From Gordius sp. MW1 (taxonomy: Eukaryota; Nematomorpha; Gordioida; Gordea; Gordiidae), in the NCBI GenBank assembly GCA_964036665.1, contig OZ038526.1:36766001-36830000 (forward strand): a stretch of DNA of 64,000 bases. Reading direction: 5' to 3'. Within the stretch, counting starts at the first letter, position 1. Each line of letters begins with the position of its first letter. This document shows, in pieces, positions 24,901 through 35,633 of this stretch. The position numbers were made by a program, and so were the translations under genes. The notes beneath the pieces are model-generated. The model did not search any database. It had not been told where the DNA came from and was given only the letters and a program-made list of their open reading frames with translations.

Positions 24901-24965
24901 TGATTTCTTTTGCCTTTTAAATTTGATAATTTTATGATGCGAATGATATACAGGTATGGGCTTAA
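18943..24965 (+). CDS. GNB5: G protein subunit beta 5 (WD40)
   Basis: Ten coding exons join to 1,104 nt (367 residues plus stop): 18943-19051, 19294-19430, 19471-19512, 19594-19670, 20036-20210, 20794-20937, 22807-22950, 23822-23918, 24305-24471, 24954-24965. All junction phases agree. The protein has an N-terminal coiled coil (about 1-36, [19 protein letters not shown]) and a seven-bladed WD40 propeller with [37 protein letters not shown] and a final [29 protein letters not shown] and [10 protein letters not shown] are hallmarks of beta-5 rather than beta 1-4. GNB5 pairs with the GGL domain of R7 RGS proteins and speeds Gi/o signal shut-off. Introns range from 40 bp to about 1.9 kb and those after exons 6 and 8 hold MITEs. 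The insert after NKCTVFNW ([10 protein letters not shown]-type, Ser-rich) makes exon 5 longer than in vertebrates. Length is close to the usual 353-395 residues. Confidence 0.95.
21244..21526. mobile_element. MITE with AGGGGCTTGTCTTAATATCG ends in GNB5 intron 6
   Basis: Inverted ends AGGGCTTGTCTTAATATCG and CGATATTAAGACAAGCCCCT about 280 bp apart, with no coding content. The superfamily cannot be assigned because the target duplication is unclear. Confidence 0.7.
22474..22646. mobile_element. hAT-type MITE (CATGGGCGTAGCC family) in GNB5 intron 6
   Basis: Ends CATGGGCGTAGCCAGC and CTTGGCTACGCCCATG. Internal GGGGGGGGGGC and CCCTCCCTGCCCC runs match the other family members. Confidence 0.85.
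23500..23630. mobile_element. Fragment of a TGTAAAAACGGCTG-ended MITE in GNB5 intron 7
   Basis: Contains GTCGACTAAAC, paired AGACCAAAG / CTTTGGTCT words and ends CAGCCGTTTTTACA. The complete relative lies at 44816-44994. Confidence 0.5.
24069..24233. mobile_element. hAT-type MITE (CATGGGCGTAGCC family) in GNB5 intron 8
   Basis: Ends CATGGGCGTAGCCAGG and CCGGCTACGCCCATG, about 165 bp, same orientation as the intron 6 copy. Confidence 0.85.
24954..24965 (+). CDS. GNB5: GNB5 terminal 12-nt coding exon (Val-Trp-Ala-stop)
   Basis: After exon 9 ends ACTATACGG before gtgcgc, the frame reads through into RELCAHF, which no GNB5 has. A downstream acceptor TATACAG is followed by GTATGGGCTTAA, giving V-W-A-stop. 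This restores the RVWA ending typical of beta-5. A candidate polyadenylation signal AATAAA is at 25363-25368. Confidence 0.85.
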   Translation, partial: VWA

Positions 24966-25457
24966 AGTTGTTATCGTGTCATTCACCACTCGTATAAAAC
25001 AGCATTTTACACCCAACCATCACCACATAATCTGTGCAAAATAATCACCCAATATCACTCATTCCCATGTCAAAATCCGATAATGCCAATGATCGTGAGT
25101 TGCAATTCATGACAATAACGGTGGATTTTATGTCCGTTTTACACGTTATTTATTTAATTATTTATTTATTTATTTCACTTTCTTATCTATATTACATGAA
25201 TTTGGTACTTTTGTACTTATAATGTGAACTTAATCGTGCAATATCTTCTATTTACACTTGTCAAAATACGGTTATTTATTTATTTATTGTGGTCGTTTAT
25301 TGTATTCATAATAATGCACAATGACCAATCATATATTTTAACTTTGCACCAACTAAATATTCAATAAAGGTGTTTTCGTTGGTTGTGTTGATACTGTCAT
25401 CAATTAGTGAGGCAGGGATTGTAGTCAACAAATGTATTTAGATCATTTAAAATTAAC
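24966..25457. other. GNB5 3' flank and likely 3' UTR
   Basis: AT-rich with TTTATTTATTTA runs (25150-25180, 25270-25290) and AATAAA at 25363-25368, a plausible cleavage signal about 400 nt after the stop. No gene seen. Confidence 0.45.
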
Positions 25458-25645
25458 TCGGGCCTTCGGCCCTCGTGGGAAGGGGGAGAAGGGAAGGGAA
25501 GGGGGGACGACTCATCTGTACTTCGTATAAATGTATATTTTCTATGCAATTTATGGGCGAGAAAGGTGGGAAGGGGCGAGAATGCCTATAGGGACGTATT
25601 AAATGCCTAATGATTAATTAATTATTTATACAAATTTTCCATTTA
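25458..25645. repeat. GGGCCTTCGGCCC repeat with purine-rich tract, copy 1
   Basis: Starts CTCGGGCCTTCGGCCCTCG, then GGGAAGGGG-type purine text, then ATGCAATTTATGGGCGAGAA and GAATGCCTATAGGG. The same order recurs at 27446-27645 and 60325-60510. Confidence 0.8.
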
Positions 25646-25854
25646 TAGGCAAAATGTAATATAGGCAAAATGTAATATAGGCAAGGGTCAGGATTAGATT
25701 TAGTGTTTGCATCTAGTTGCGTATTACATTAGTTTTTATGGCGTTTAGTGATTATGGGTCTAACAAACATTATATTATAAAACATCACAATGTTAAGAAT
25801 TTGCAGAATTGTTGGGAGAAATTTTTTGTTGAATTTGAACAATTTTTAATTAAA

Positions 25855-26530
25855 AAAACCAAAAATTTGGCCAATGGTCATTTTTCTCTTGGTCAGTACC
25901 AACAGATACTCTATAAGTCAATGATAGCCAAAAAAACGGGAAAAAATATTTTGATGCTCACTTTGGCCAATGGTCATTTTTTTTATCACACGGTAAAAGT
26001 GGATATAAATTCATAAGAGTAAAAAAAACGAAAAAAAAATTTTCGAATCACATTTTGGCCAATGGTCATTTTTTTCCATTGGTCAGCAGCCAGGACACGG
26101 TAAAAGTGGATATAAATTCATAATAGTCAAAAAAAAAACGAAAAAAAAGGTTTCGAATCACATTTTGGCCAATGGTCATTTTTTCCATCGGTCAGGAGCC
26201 AGCGGACGGCAAAAAAGTCATAATAGCAATGGTAGTAACAGGAACAATCATAATAGTCAAAAAAAAACGAAAAAATAAATTCGGATTCACATTTTGGCCA
26301 ATGGTCATTTTTTCCATCGGTCAGGAGCCAGCGGACGGCAAAAAAGTCATAATAGCAATGGTAGTAACAGGAACAATCATAATAGTCAAAAAAAACGAAA
26401 AAATAAACTCGGATTCACATTTTGGCCAATGGTCATTTTTTTCATTGGTCAGCAGCCAGCCGGCCAAAAAGTCTTATTATCCATGATAGTAACAAGAACA
26501 ATCATAAGAGTCAAAAAAACTCCGGGATTC
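25855..26530. repeat. CCAAT minisatellite block 1
   Basis: Five to six units of about 90-125 bp, each with TTTTGGCCAATGGTCATTTT, then CATTGGTCAGCAGCCAG or CATCGGTCAGGAGCCAG, then AAAAAGTCATAATAG and an A-rich tail with AAACGAAAAA. Open frames through it (25717-26533) merely translate the repeat. Confidence 0.9.
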
Positions 26531-27130
26531 TAACCCAAAAACTAGTTGCATAGCAATTAAAAGTAAACAACTTTTATTTATGTTTATTATATAATAAAAT
26601 GAAACAATAATAGAACAAGCGGACGGCCAAAAAGTCATATTATCAATAATAGTAACAGGAAAAATATTTTAATTTAAAAAAAAAATTTTTGCCCTCTCCG
26701 GGAATCGAACCAGCAATTCAGAACGTTCGCCGGGGTTCGAACCCACATTAATAGAGGCATAGGCTTTTGTAGGGGCACAGGGACCCATATCAGTAGAGGC
26801 ATAGGCCCTTGTAGTGGAGGGCATAGGGTAATTATAGCAATTAATATCAATGTTACCCAATTCAAAAACGAATAGATATACTTATGCATTAATTTAACAT
26901 AGCAATTAAAACCCGACCCCGCCCTAAAGCGAGGGAGATAGAGATGAGGGGTGGAACACCTCTTATGCATTAATTTAAAAAATAACACAGCGAGGGAGAT
27001 AGAGATGAGGGGTGGGGCACCTCTTTCTCATGCATTAATTTAAAAAATCGATAACCTAATATACCCAATGCAAATAGATAGGAGGGTAACGGACGGACGG
27101 ACAACCAAAAACGAGCCCATAAATTGCATA
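26531..27130. repeat. Composite flank of minisatellite block 1
   Basis: Holds AAAAGTAAACAACTTTTATT, an internal TTCGAACC-containing tRNA-like scrap near 26735, and two copies of GCGAGGGAGATAGAGATGAG followed by ACCTCTTATGCATTAATTT. It ends in a GGACGGACGG tract near 27090. The same text follows block 2 at 32170-32945. Confidence 0.75.
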
Positions 27131-27139
27131 GCAATTAAT

Positions 27140-27240
27140 AGTGTCTCGGTCTCGAAAGCAAAATCTCGTCTCGGGAGCGATTATGAAAATCTCGTCTCGT
27201 CTCGGTCTAAAAAAATCTCGATCTCGTCTCGACTTTTATA
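27140..27240. repeat. TCTCGTCTCG array 1
   Basis: Repeated TCTCGTCTCG and AAAATCTCG words. Probably the subterminal part of a hAT-type element. A related inverted array is at 35634-35790. Confidence 0.7.
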
Positions 27241-27445
27241 AAAAATGTATACGGAATAAAAATTTCTTTTGTTTTACTAAAAATAAGTAAGTGTTTGAGA
27301 AAAATGTAAATGGCAAGCCTTTATATTTTTTAAAAACATTACAACACAAACTTATTAAAGATTTAGCGCTACACGACATCTCAATGACAATATAAAGATA
27401 TGAATTAATTGTTTAAGATAACATTTTATAAAGTGCAAATTAAAA

Positions 27446-27645
27446 CTCGGGCCTTCGGCCCTCGTGGGAAGGGGGAGAAGGGAAGGGGAGTAGGGGAAGG
27501 GAAGAGGGGAAGGGAAGAGGGGAAGGGGGAACTCTTCTATACTCCGTATAAACGTAGCATATTTGCTATGCAATTTATGGGCGAGAAAGGTGGGAAGGGG
27601 CGAGAATGCCTATAGGGGGTATTAGATGCAAAATAATTAGTTAAT
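27446..27645. repeat. GGGCCTTCGGCCC repeat with purine-rich tract, copy 2
   Basis: Nearly the same as 25458-25645, with a longer GGGAAGAGGGGAAGG tract at 27470-27530. Confidence 0.8.
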
Positions 27646-27714
27646 TAGTTATAGGCCCTTGTAGGGGAGGACATAGGGTAATTATCAAAGTTAACCAATT
27701 CAAAAACGAAAAAA

Positions 27715-28130
27715 AATTTCGATTTATTTGGCCAATGGTCATTTTTTTATTGGTCAGTAGCCAGCGGACGGTCAAAAATTCATATTATCATTGGTATTAA
27801 CATGAACAAATATTAATTTAATTTAAAAAAATTAAAAAAAAAATTTGTCCCCTCCCTGACTTGAACCCCACACCTCCAGTTCACAAGCCGGCGCTATAAC
27901 CACTATACCATGCTGGCTTTAAAATAGTAGAAGTTATTATGTTATTTATATAGATGATGAAATAATAAAGTTGTGTTTTATGTTTAGAAAATCAATATAT
28001 TTCGTCGGTCAGTAGCCAGCGGACGGTCAAAAAGTCATATTATCAATGGTATTAACAAAAACAAAATATTAATTTAATGTAAAAAAAAAATTAAAAAAAA
28101 AGTTTTTTTTTAGTTTTAAAAAAGGGCTAA
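27715..28130. repeat. Scattered CCAAT minisatellite units and tRNA-like piece
   Basis: Two partial units (27725-27800 and 28000-28080) of the TTGGCCAATGGTCATTTTT repeat flank a tRNA-like sequence at 27847-27919. Confidence 0.7.
27847..27919 (-). repeat. tRNA-derived SINE head or tRNA pseudogene
   Basis: The reverse strand reads GCCAGCATGGTATAGTGGTT (A box), a CCGGCTTGTGAACTGG hairpin, and GGGGTTCAAGTCAGG (B box). The acceptor ends do not pair. The same B-box text is recognisable near 55055, so it belongs to a dispersed repeat. Confidence 0.55.
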
Positions 28131-28262
28131 ATTCTTAAACTACCAGCCCGATTCGCTCGAAACTTTACCCGTAGGTGCCCAGGGCGGCCGGGGGTAAAAT
28201 AACCTTTTCAGATTCCTAAAATACCTTTTCATTTTAAAAATATCGGACATTTCCCTGCCACA
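28126..28262. repeat. CTAGCTGACCCGG-type dispersed repeat, internal part
   Basis: AGGGCTAAATTCTTAAACTACC...CCCAGGGCGGCC...ATATCGGACATTTCC is the reverse complement of 52800-52940 and is repeated at 54765-54905. In this repeat GGGCTAAATT marks one end and CTAGCTGACCCGGC the other. Confidence 0.7.
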
Positions 28263-28438
28263 CGTGCGGTGTAATACTTATGACACGTAGAAAAATTTTA
28301 CTAATTATATAAACTTACGCGCGCCATCTAATAAAGTACAATTCGTGTTTGAGTTTAATAGTAGATTCAATTTAATTAGAAATAACGGGCTATGCTTATA
28401 CCTTTGAAGGAGGTTTCGAATTTTGTGTTAGTTTCTAT

Positions 28439-31120
28439 CAGAGCTGTTAAGTAACTAGTTACATGTAACTAGTTCCTGGAACTAGTTACTTTTCTTCAGT
28501 AAAGTAACTGTAATCAGTTACTTTTACTTCAGGGTAACTGTAACTGTAGTTAGTTACATTATTTCAGTAACTGTGTAACTAAAGTTACAGTTACTTTTTA
28601 TAAATTAAAATACTTTTAATTAAATATTAAAATTACACGTCTAGTTTGTGTACTTCACTTCACCTTGATTAATTTCCTTCGCATTTCTAATTACTTCACT
28701 TTAATTAATTTCCTTCGCATTTCGAATTATAATCTATTTTATCAAAATATTTTTGAGTCTACATTAAACAGATTGGAGATTGTTAAATTTTTATCAATTA
28801 AAAGGTATTCTTAAATTTTACTATGCTTGTGTTTATAATGTATTTATTTGCAAATTTATTGAGAGTTATCAATCTTAAACTTTATATTTGTTCTCTATTT
28901 TAATATCTAGCTTGTATTATTTTGTTTTGACATGGAAATTCAAGAGAAATGTCCCTGGCCCTTCTTTGTAAATATTTTTTCTTTAACGAAAAAAGAAGCA
29001 AATAAGATGATTTTCTTATGTCAATTGTGCAGCCCTAAAGTTAACTACATATCAGCTCCTTTGAATACCACTGCAAATTTATGGAAGCACATAAAAGTAA
29101 CTATTTTAACCTTGATGATTAATTTTTAGAGAATACATCCTCATAAATATGAAAAAATTAAAGATAATAAGTCAACACCAACAGGGAAGCAAACCAAACT
29201 AACTTCCACCTTTAATAAAGTTACAGTGGATAATGCCTTATTATCCTTCATAATAAATGCAAATATGCCGTTTTCACTAGTTGAAAACAAATATTTTTTA
29301 GATTTCTTAAAGTTGCTTCAACCAAACATCAAAGTGATGTGCAGACAAACGCTAACTAAAAGAATTTCAACATACGTACTTAAAATGAAACAAATCATTT
29401 GTAATAATCTATTACCATTACCCTATGTCTGCACAACTGTAGACTGTTGGAAAGCATTTAATCGGTATTTAATATATTTATATATCCTTAATTAATGTTT
29501 AGCTCTTTTATAGCTGTAACAGTTCACTGGATAGATAGTGACTCATTGAAAAGGGTTTCTGCAGTTTTAGCCTTTAGAAGGCTAGAAGGCAAGCACAGCT
29601 TTGATGTGCTATGCAAGGTTATGGTTTCCATATTCAAGGAGTTCCATATACAGAACAAAAACATTTGTACCACAACTGATAATGCTACAAATTTCGTAAA
29701 AGCCTTCAAGTATATTATATAACTTTATTAAATCATAATACATTATAGATTGTTCAACTCTGACAATCAGAGTGAGGAAGATGTGATAGAGGAAATTTCT
29801 GTTGAAGAAATTTTGTCAAAAGCAGGATTATTTGGCCATGATCCTTTAGAATATGACTTTTTACCTTGTCACAAAAGGTGTGCATGTCACACTCTAAATT
29901 TGGTTGCAACCAGTGATGTAAATAAAGTCATTTTACAAAAAGAGGATTTTAAAAGCATTTATGTGTCCTCTATAACAAAATGCCAAAACTTATGGAATCT
30001 TTAGAGTAGATCCTCCCAAACATTTGAATTAATTAAAAAGCATTTAAGCTCTCAATTGATTTGCCCTGTTCCAACGAGGTGGAATAGTTTTTTTGATGCG
30101 TTAACAAATATTTTGTCTTATATCTCGAAAAAGCCATCACAACTTAATTCGCTTTGTGATGAATTGAATATAGAAAGGTTTCTTAGGCGTGATTGTGATT
30201 TTATTGCTGAATACTGCAAAGTAAATAATATTTTTTATCTAATTCAATAAATTGTTTTTATATTATTAGGTTCTGGAACCTATAGCTAAGGCAATCGAAT
30301 TTCTTCAAGGAGAAAATTATATGTACGATTTCTCAGGTTATATTAAATTTACAGCAAATTGGAAACCTTAAGTGGTGTAACCCTCTAAAGGAAGCATTAA
30401 TTAAAGGCATTAAAAAAGGTACAAAGCTATGCATGTTAAATTTAAAATATTATAGATTTCCCGATCTATATAGTGTGGATAATTTGGTCGCAGCGATCCT
30501 CCATCCAATTTTTAAAACAAATTGGCCGTGGATCCGTCTTGAAAAAAATAAAAGAATTAAAGAAGAATTTTAAGTTACATTAATTCCTTAATCCCTAACC
30601 AGGAGGAAAGACCTGACCTAGAGGAACCAAATACGTTGGATTTTTTTAATCTTTCAAAGTCGAAAAGTATTCAAGAGAGCATTCACACGTTTATAAATTC
30701 GAATAATAGTGATTTGTTAATATATAATAATTTTCCTAAATTGAAAAAACTTTTCATTAAATTCAATGTACCCCTACCATCGAGCGCCCCGTCGAGCGTC
30801 TTTTTAGTCTAGGTAAATTAATTTTCAGTGAAAAGCGAACTAGCTTATTAGATGACAATATAGAAAATAACGTATTATTGAAATTGAATCATCATTTATT
30901 ACCTTCTGATTTTTATACAAATGATTAAATAAATAGAATTAAAAATTTTCGTTTTTTCAAATTTTCTAGAGTAACTTTAGATGTAACTAGTTCCATCGGG
31001 TAAGTAACTGGAACTGTAATCAGTTACATTTGAAAAACTGTAACTGTAATTAGTTACATTTTTTGTGAAAGTAACTGTAACTTAACTAGTTACTGTGGTG
31101 AAGTAACTTTAACAGCTCTG
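28439..31120 (+). mobile_element. Nearly intact autonomous hAT transposon
   Basis: 2,682 bp flanked by a perfect 8 bp duplication GTTTCTAT (28431-28438 and 31121-31128). Terminal inverted repeats are CAGAGCTGTTAAGTAAC and the reverse complement of AGTAACTTTAACAGCTCTG. Both ends carry arrays of AGTTACAGTAACT-type words (28450-28610 and 30975-31110). A transposase gene lies between. The perfect duplication and few coding lesions indicate a recent insertion. Confidence 0.95.
28932..30928 (+). pseudogene. hAT transposase with BED-like zinc finger, few lesions
   Basis: Exons join at GT-AG introns of only 33-49 bp: 28932-29096, 29130-29464, 29503-29709, 29749-30220, then from 30270. Motifs in order: CQLC...LWKHI (BED-type zinc finger), VCTTVDCWKAFNR and VTVHWID (first catalytic Asp region), [15 protein letters not shown] (second Asp), CHKRCACHTLNLV, VPTRWNSFFDAL, and a C-terminal VERLFSLGKLIFSEKR with LLDDNIENNVLLKLN (dimerisation region with catalytic Glu). 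There is an in-frame TAG at 30002-30004 and a frameshift near 30790 just before VERLF, so the copy is probably inactive. It would move the element by cut and paste. Confidence 0.85.
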
Positions 31121-31324
31121 GTTTCTATCGATATATTTTATCGTAAATTAGAATCTAATACCTATATTATTTTTTTAAATATTACTTTTTAGGTTTTCTA
31201 TGAAATCACAATCTAATTAAATGAAATATATTAACCCAATAAAAAAATATATATGCATTTATAAGGTTAAAAATATATATTACATAGTTGGCTGTCTGTT
31301 AGACCATCTATAATAAATTTTTAG

Positions 31325-32445
31325 GTTATATATTTGGCCAATGGTCATTTTTTTTCATTGGTAAGCAGCCAGGACACGGTAAAAGTGGATATAAATTCAT
31401 AAGTCAAAAAAAAACGAAAAAAAAAATTTTCGAATCACATTTTGGCCAATGGTCATTTTTTCCATCGGTCAGGAGCCAGCGGACGGCCAAAAAGTCATAA
31501 TAGCAATGGTAGTAACAGGAACAATCATAATAGTCAAAAAAAACGAAAAAATAAACTCGGATTCACATTTTGGCCAATGGTCATTTTTTTTCATTGGTCA
31601 GCAGCCAGCACACGGTAAAAGTGGATATAAATTCACAAGAGTAAAAAAAACGAAAAAAAAATTTTCGAATCACATTTTGGCCAATGGTCATTTTTTTCCA
31701 TTGGTCAGCAGCCAGGACACAATAAAAGTGGATATAAATTCATAATAGTCAAAAAAAACGAAATAAAAGTTTTCGAATCACATTTTGGCCAATGGTCATT
31801 TTATTCCATTGGTCAGCAGCCAGCGGACGGCCAAAAAGTCATAATAGCAATGGTAGGAACAGGAACAATCATAATAGTCAAAAAAAACGAAAAAAATAAT
31901 TTCGATTCACATTTTGGCCAATGGTCCTTTTTTTCCATCGGTCAGGAGCCAGCGGACGGCCAAAAAGTCATAATAGCAATGGTAGTAACAGGAACAATCA
32001 TAATAGTCAAAAAAAACGAAAAAATAAACTCGGATTCACATTTTGGCCAATGGTCATTTTTTTCATTGGTCAGCAGCCAACGGACGGCCAAAAAGTCTTA
32101 TTATCAATGATAGTAACAAGAACAATCATAAAAGTCAAAAAAAACTCCGGGATTCTAACCCAAAAACTAGTTAAATTGCATAGCAATAAAAAGTAAACAA
32201 CTTTTATTTATGTTTATTATATAACATTGGTCAGCAGCCAGCGGACGGCCAAAAAGTCATAATAGCAATGGTAGAAACAGGAACAATCATAATAGTCAAA
32301 AAAAAACGAAAAAAATAATTTCGATTCACATTTTGGCCAATGGTCATTTTTTTCATTGGTCAGCAGCCAGCGGACAGCCAAATATTCTTATTATCAATGA
32401 TAGTAACAAGAACAATCATAAGAGTCAAAAAAAACTCCGGGATTT
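31325..32445. repeat. CCAAT minisatellite block 2
   Basis: About nine units of the TTTTGGCCAATGGTCATTTT repeat seen at 25855-26530, with the same subtypes (CATCGGTCAGGAGCCAGCGG and CATTGGTCAGCAGCCAG). Open frames here (31449-32196) are translations of the repeat. Confidence 0.9.
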
Positions 32446-32945
32446 CAACCCCAAAACTAGTTAAATTGCATAGCAATTAAAAAGTAAACAACTTTTATTT
32501 ATGTTTATTTATAACTAGTTAAATTGCATAGCATTAAAAGTAAACAACTTTTATCTATATTTATTATATAACCAAAACTAGTTAAATTGCACAGCAATTA
32601 AAAGTAAACAACTTTTATTTATGTTTATTATATAACTAGTTAAATTGCATAGCATTAAAAGTAAACAACTTTTATCTATGTTTATTATGTTTATTATATA
32701 ATAGATAATTTAACAAATCTTATATATAACACACCGAGGGAGATAGAGATGAGGGGTGGGGCACCTCTTATGCATTAATTTAAAAAATAACACAGCGAGG
32801 GAGATAGAGATCAGGGGTGGGGCACCTCTTTCTCATGCATTAATTTAAAAAATCGATAACCTAATATACCCAATGCAAATAGATAGGGAGGGTAACGGAC
32901 GACGGACGGACACCAAAAAACGAGCCCATAAATTGCATAGCAATT
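32446..32945. repeat. Composite flank of minisatellite block 2
   Basis: Four tandem copies of a 60-65 bp unit with ACTAGTTAAATTGCATAGCA and AAAGTAAACAACTTTTAT (32450-32690), then two copies of GCGAGGGAGATAGAGAT-CTCTTATGCATT and a GGACGACGGACGG tract. Parallels 26531-27130. Confidence 0.8.
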
Positions 32946-33697
32946 AAAAAACTATAAATGACATTGAAGTTAAGAACGAAAGGAGCATAGTAAAATTGTG
33001 CATTAAATTTAGAACTTAATGGTGGTGTTTAAGGACACTTTTTAGATACAAGTTTAACCCAGTGCTCTTGTGAGTGTTTTAAAGCTCAAACTTCTATGTA
33101 ATAAATATACTGACTGATTGTTAGAATTAAATTTTATAGTTAAAGCAAATTTTAACATTTGTATCAAATTCACTGTGTCGGTCAATTATAAATTTATAAG
33201 TTTACCTAAATTTAGCTTAGTTATATATTTAGGCAAATTGAGATCCTTATTAATGCTGGCTAAAGACTCAAAGTTGACCCTAACATATTTAAGGCCAACG
33301 TTTCGTCCATTGATATGACCTTACCATCACCCATTACCCATAGAGTTTATTGTATGTTTACTATAGCGTTATCGACCACAAAGTGCAAGTGACATTTAAT
33401 GATAATAATTATTTACAAAATTGATAACTAATTGCACAAAAACGTTCTAAAAACAACAATAAAAGCAGCATTATTATAGGATCAAGAATACGAGGTTTTA
33501 AACTTTAAATTAAAGTGCACTTATTATATTTTATAACATTCATTATAATTAAATTTGTATTAAATAATTAGCTTTCTATTCTAACTAACTCTGCCATTAA
33601 ATATTTATTTATCTAGTACAGTATAATTTCGTGTATTTTTGTATTGCACAATTGTAGAAAATATAGTAATTTCGAATGCAACTGCCATCCCCATTTT
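32946..33697. other. AT-rich DNA, no gene seen
   Basis: The open frame 33118-33318 has no recognisable features. Confidence 0.35.
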
Positions 33698-33702
33698 ATA
33701 AT

Positions 33703-35065
33703 TGTTATATATGTGATATATATATGATGTTGTATATGTGTTGTTGTATATTGGTATATCATTGTATACAGATTATATGATTGAATATTGTAAGCCAAAT
33801 CCGAGTTGGCGAAAAGGAACATATGTTTTTTTATCTAATTAATCTTTCTTTTGTTATTGATATATATAGAGTCCCCACCCCGGCCCTAGTTATTACTTCT
33901 CCTAATCTATAATATATCATTATACTATCTTTATCTTTACTTAATAAATGATTATCCTTAGATTAGATATGATTGAGTTCAAATAAATGGTGATAGTGAA
34001 AGAAGAACTCAAGCCTCAATTAAACCAAGGTAATTGGACAAAAAAAGTGAAGAAGAAATTCAAAATTCAATGCTTAATTCTAAGGAGGAAAAGAGATAAT
34101 AATATGAACTTATGATGTCAATTCAAGGAGAATTCAAGGGATAATAAGAACTTATGATGTTAATTCAAGGAGAATTCAAGGGATAATAAGAACTTATGAT
34201 GTTAATTTGATGGATAAGGAAACATTATTCTAGGGATGTGGGGATAATTATGATGTTAATTCAATGAGAATCCAAAGGATAATAAGAATTGTGGATGTAA
34301 ATTCATTATTTTAGGGAGATCATATCAGGATGTTACTTCATTAATCTATGGATATGGGAGGATAGGAGTATGCCCAACTTAAAATAGAAAACTACATATG
34401 AAATTAACCCTGCCACTAGCTTCCCCAAAATCCACTTGTCCAAATCCACACCCTCAAACCCCCATATTTCCCCTTCTGACAATTTCCATCCCATCTTACC
34501 TTCCCAGCTAATCCATTCTTGGAAATAGCATCCCCAGAATCCACGTAGCCAAGTCCACACCCTCAAACCTACAGATTTCCCTACTGATAACTTCCATCCC
34601 ATCTCACCCTTACAGCTAGCCCACTTTTAAAGTTATGGAATGTTAAACATTGTTGTTGGAGTGAATGGTCGAAGAACAAAACCAGGAGGAGCCTTCATTC
34701 TTTAAGAGGAAAGATCTTGTATATTGGTGATTCATTCTTTAAGGGGAAAGATGTTATATATGTGATATATATATGATGTTGTATATGTGTTGTTGTATAT
34801 TGGTATATCATTGTATACAGATTATATGATTGAATATTGTAAGCCAAATCCGAGTTGGCGAAAAGGAACATATGTTTTTTTATCTAATTAATCTTTCTTT
34901 TGTTATTGATATATATAGAGTCCCCACCCCGGCCCTAGTTATTACTTCTCCTAATCTATTGTTGTATATGTGTTGTTGTATATTCAATCATATAATCTGT
35001 ATACAATGATATACCAATATACAACAACACATATACAACATCATATATATATCACATATATAACA
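33703..35065. mobile_element. Small LTR retrotransposon (TRIM-like) with extra inverted LTR end
   Basis: Two LTRs of exactly 208 bp in the same orientation (33703-33910 and 34752-34959), starting TGTTATATATGTG. The second is preceded by a polypurine tract AAGGGGAAAGA. The 841 bp interior has no gag or pol, only short tandem repeats (about 45 bp units with AATTCAAGGAGAATTCAAGG at 34100-34190, and a doubled Pro-codon-rich segment at 34420-34620). After the second LTR a short direct piece and then an inverted LTR 5' end run to 35065, finishing CACATATATAACA. A 5 bp ATAAT flanks the whole 1,363 bp (33698-33702 and 35066-35070). Confidence 0.85.
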
Positions 35066-35070
35066 ATAAT

Positions 35071-35633
35071 GTAAAAACTAATGAATATGACAAAATAATC
35101 TATTCACATACTGTCTTTTTAAAGTCTAAAAATTTGGGAGGTATACTATTAGTTGACGCAATCTTCAAAACTAATTTAATCTATTAACGTTTCATCGAAT
35201 ACTCAATTGTCCTTTTGAAATTGTTAGGCATGACAAATGACGCTAGGGTGCTCAAAAAATCTGGAGCCACCTTAGTTTAACCTCGTATAATATTCAAACT
35301 AATTGGTTAACCATTTACAATTAGAGCATCATGCAGGATGAGAAACTGCGAATTCAAATATGCTTGTTTAAACTTTTGTAACATTTAATAATACTAAGGA
35401 TACAAATATGTGATAAATTTATTATTAAATTTACCCTAAGGGCTATCCATACTTAGGTAAATGAACGGTAAATACCAAATTTTAAACTTCTCGCAAAATT
35501 ATATCATATTTACTACACTTAGGTGTTATTTTAATATCAAATATATTCCTATCATATTAATTTATATTTAATATCTTAAATGTTGATCATTCAAATTAAA
35601 ATACACATTAAACTAATATCTAATGATCAATAA
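35071..35633. other. AT-rich DNA, no gene seen
   Basis: Nothing recognised. Confidence 0.35.

Noticed and set aside
25855-26530. Regularly spaced repeats that might suggest a CRISPR array
   Set aside because: Spacers are themselves repeated and the host is a eukaryote with spliced genes. It is a minisatellite.
26172-26533. Two long overlapping frames (104 and 79 codons) with repeated peptides
   Set aside because: Translations of the minisatellite. The same peptides reappear at 31449-32196 in step with the DNA units.
27847-27919. Functional tRNA gene
   Set aside because: A and B boxes are present, but the acceptor ends do not pair and the anticodon stem has mismatches.
34333-34602. 89-codon Trp/Gly-rich - strand frame
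   Set aside because: Its internal peptide repeat mirrors a DNA duplication inside the non-coding interior of the LTR element.
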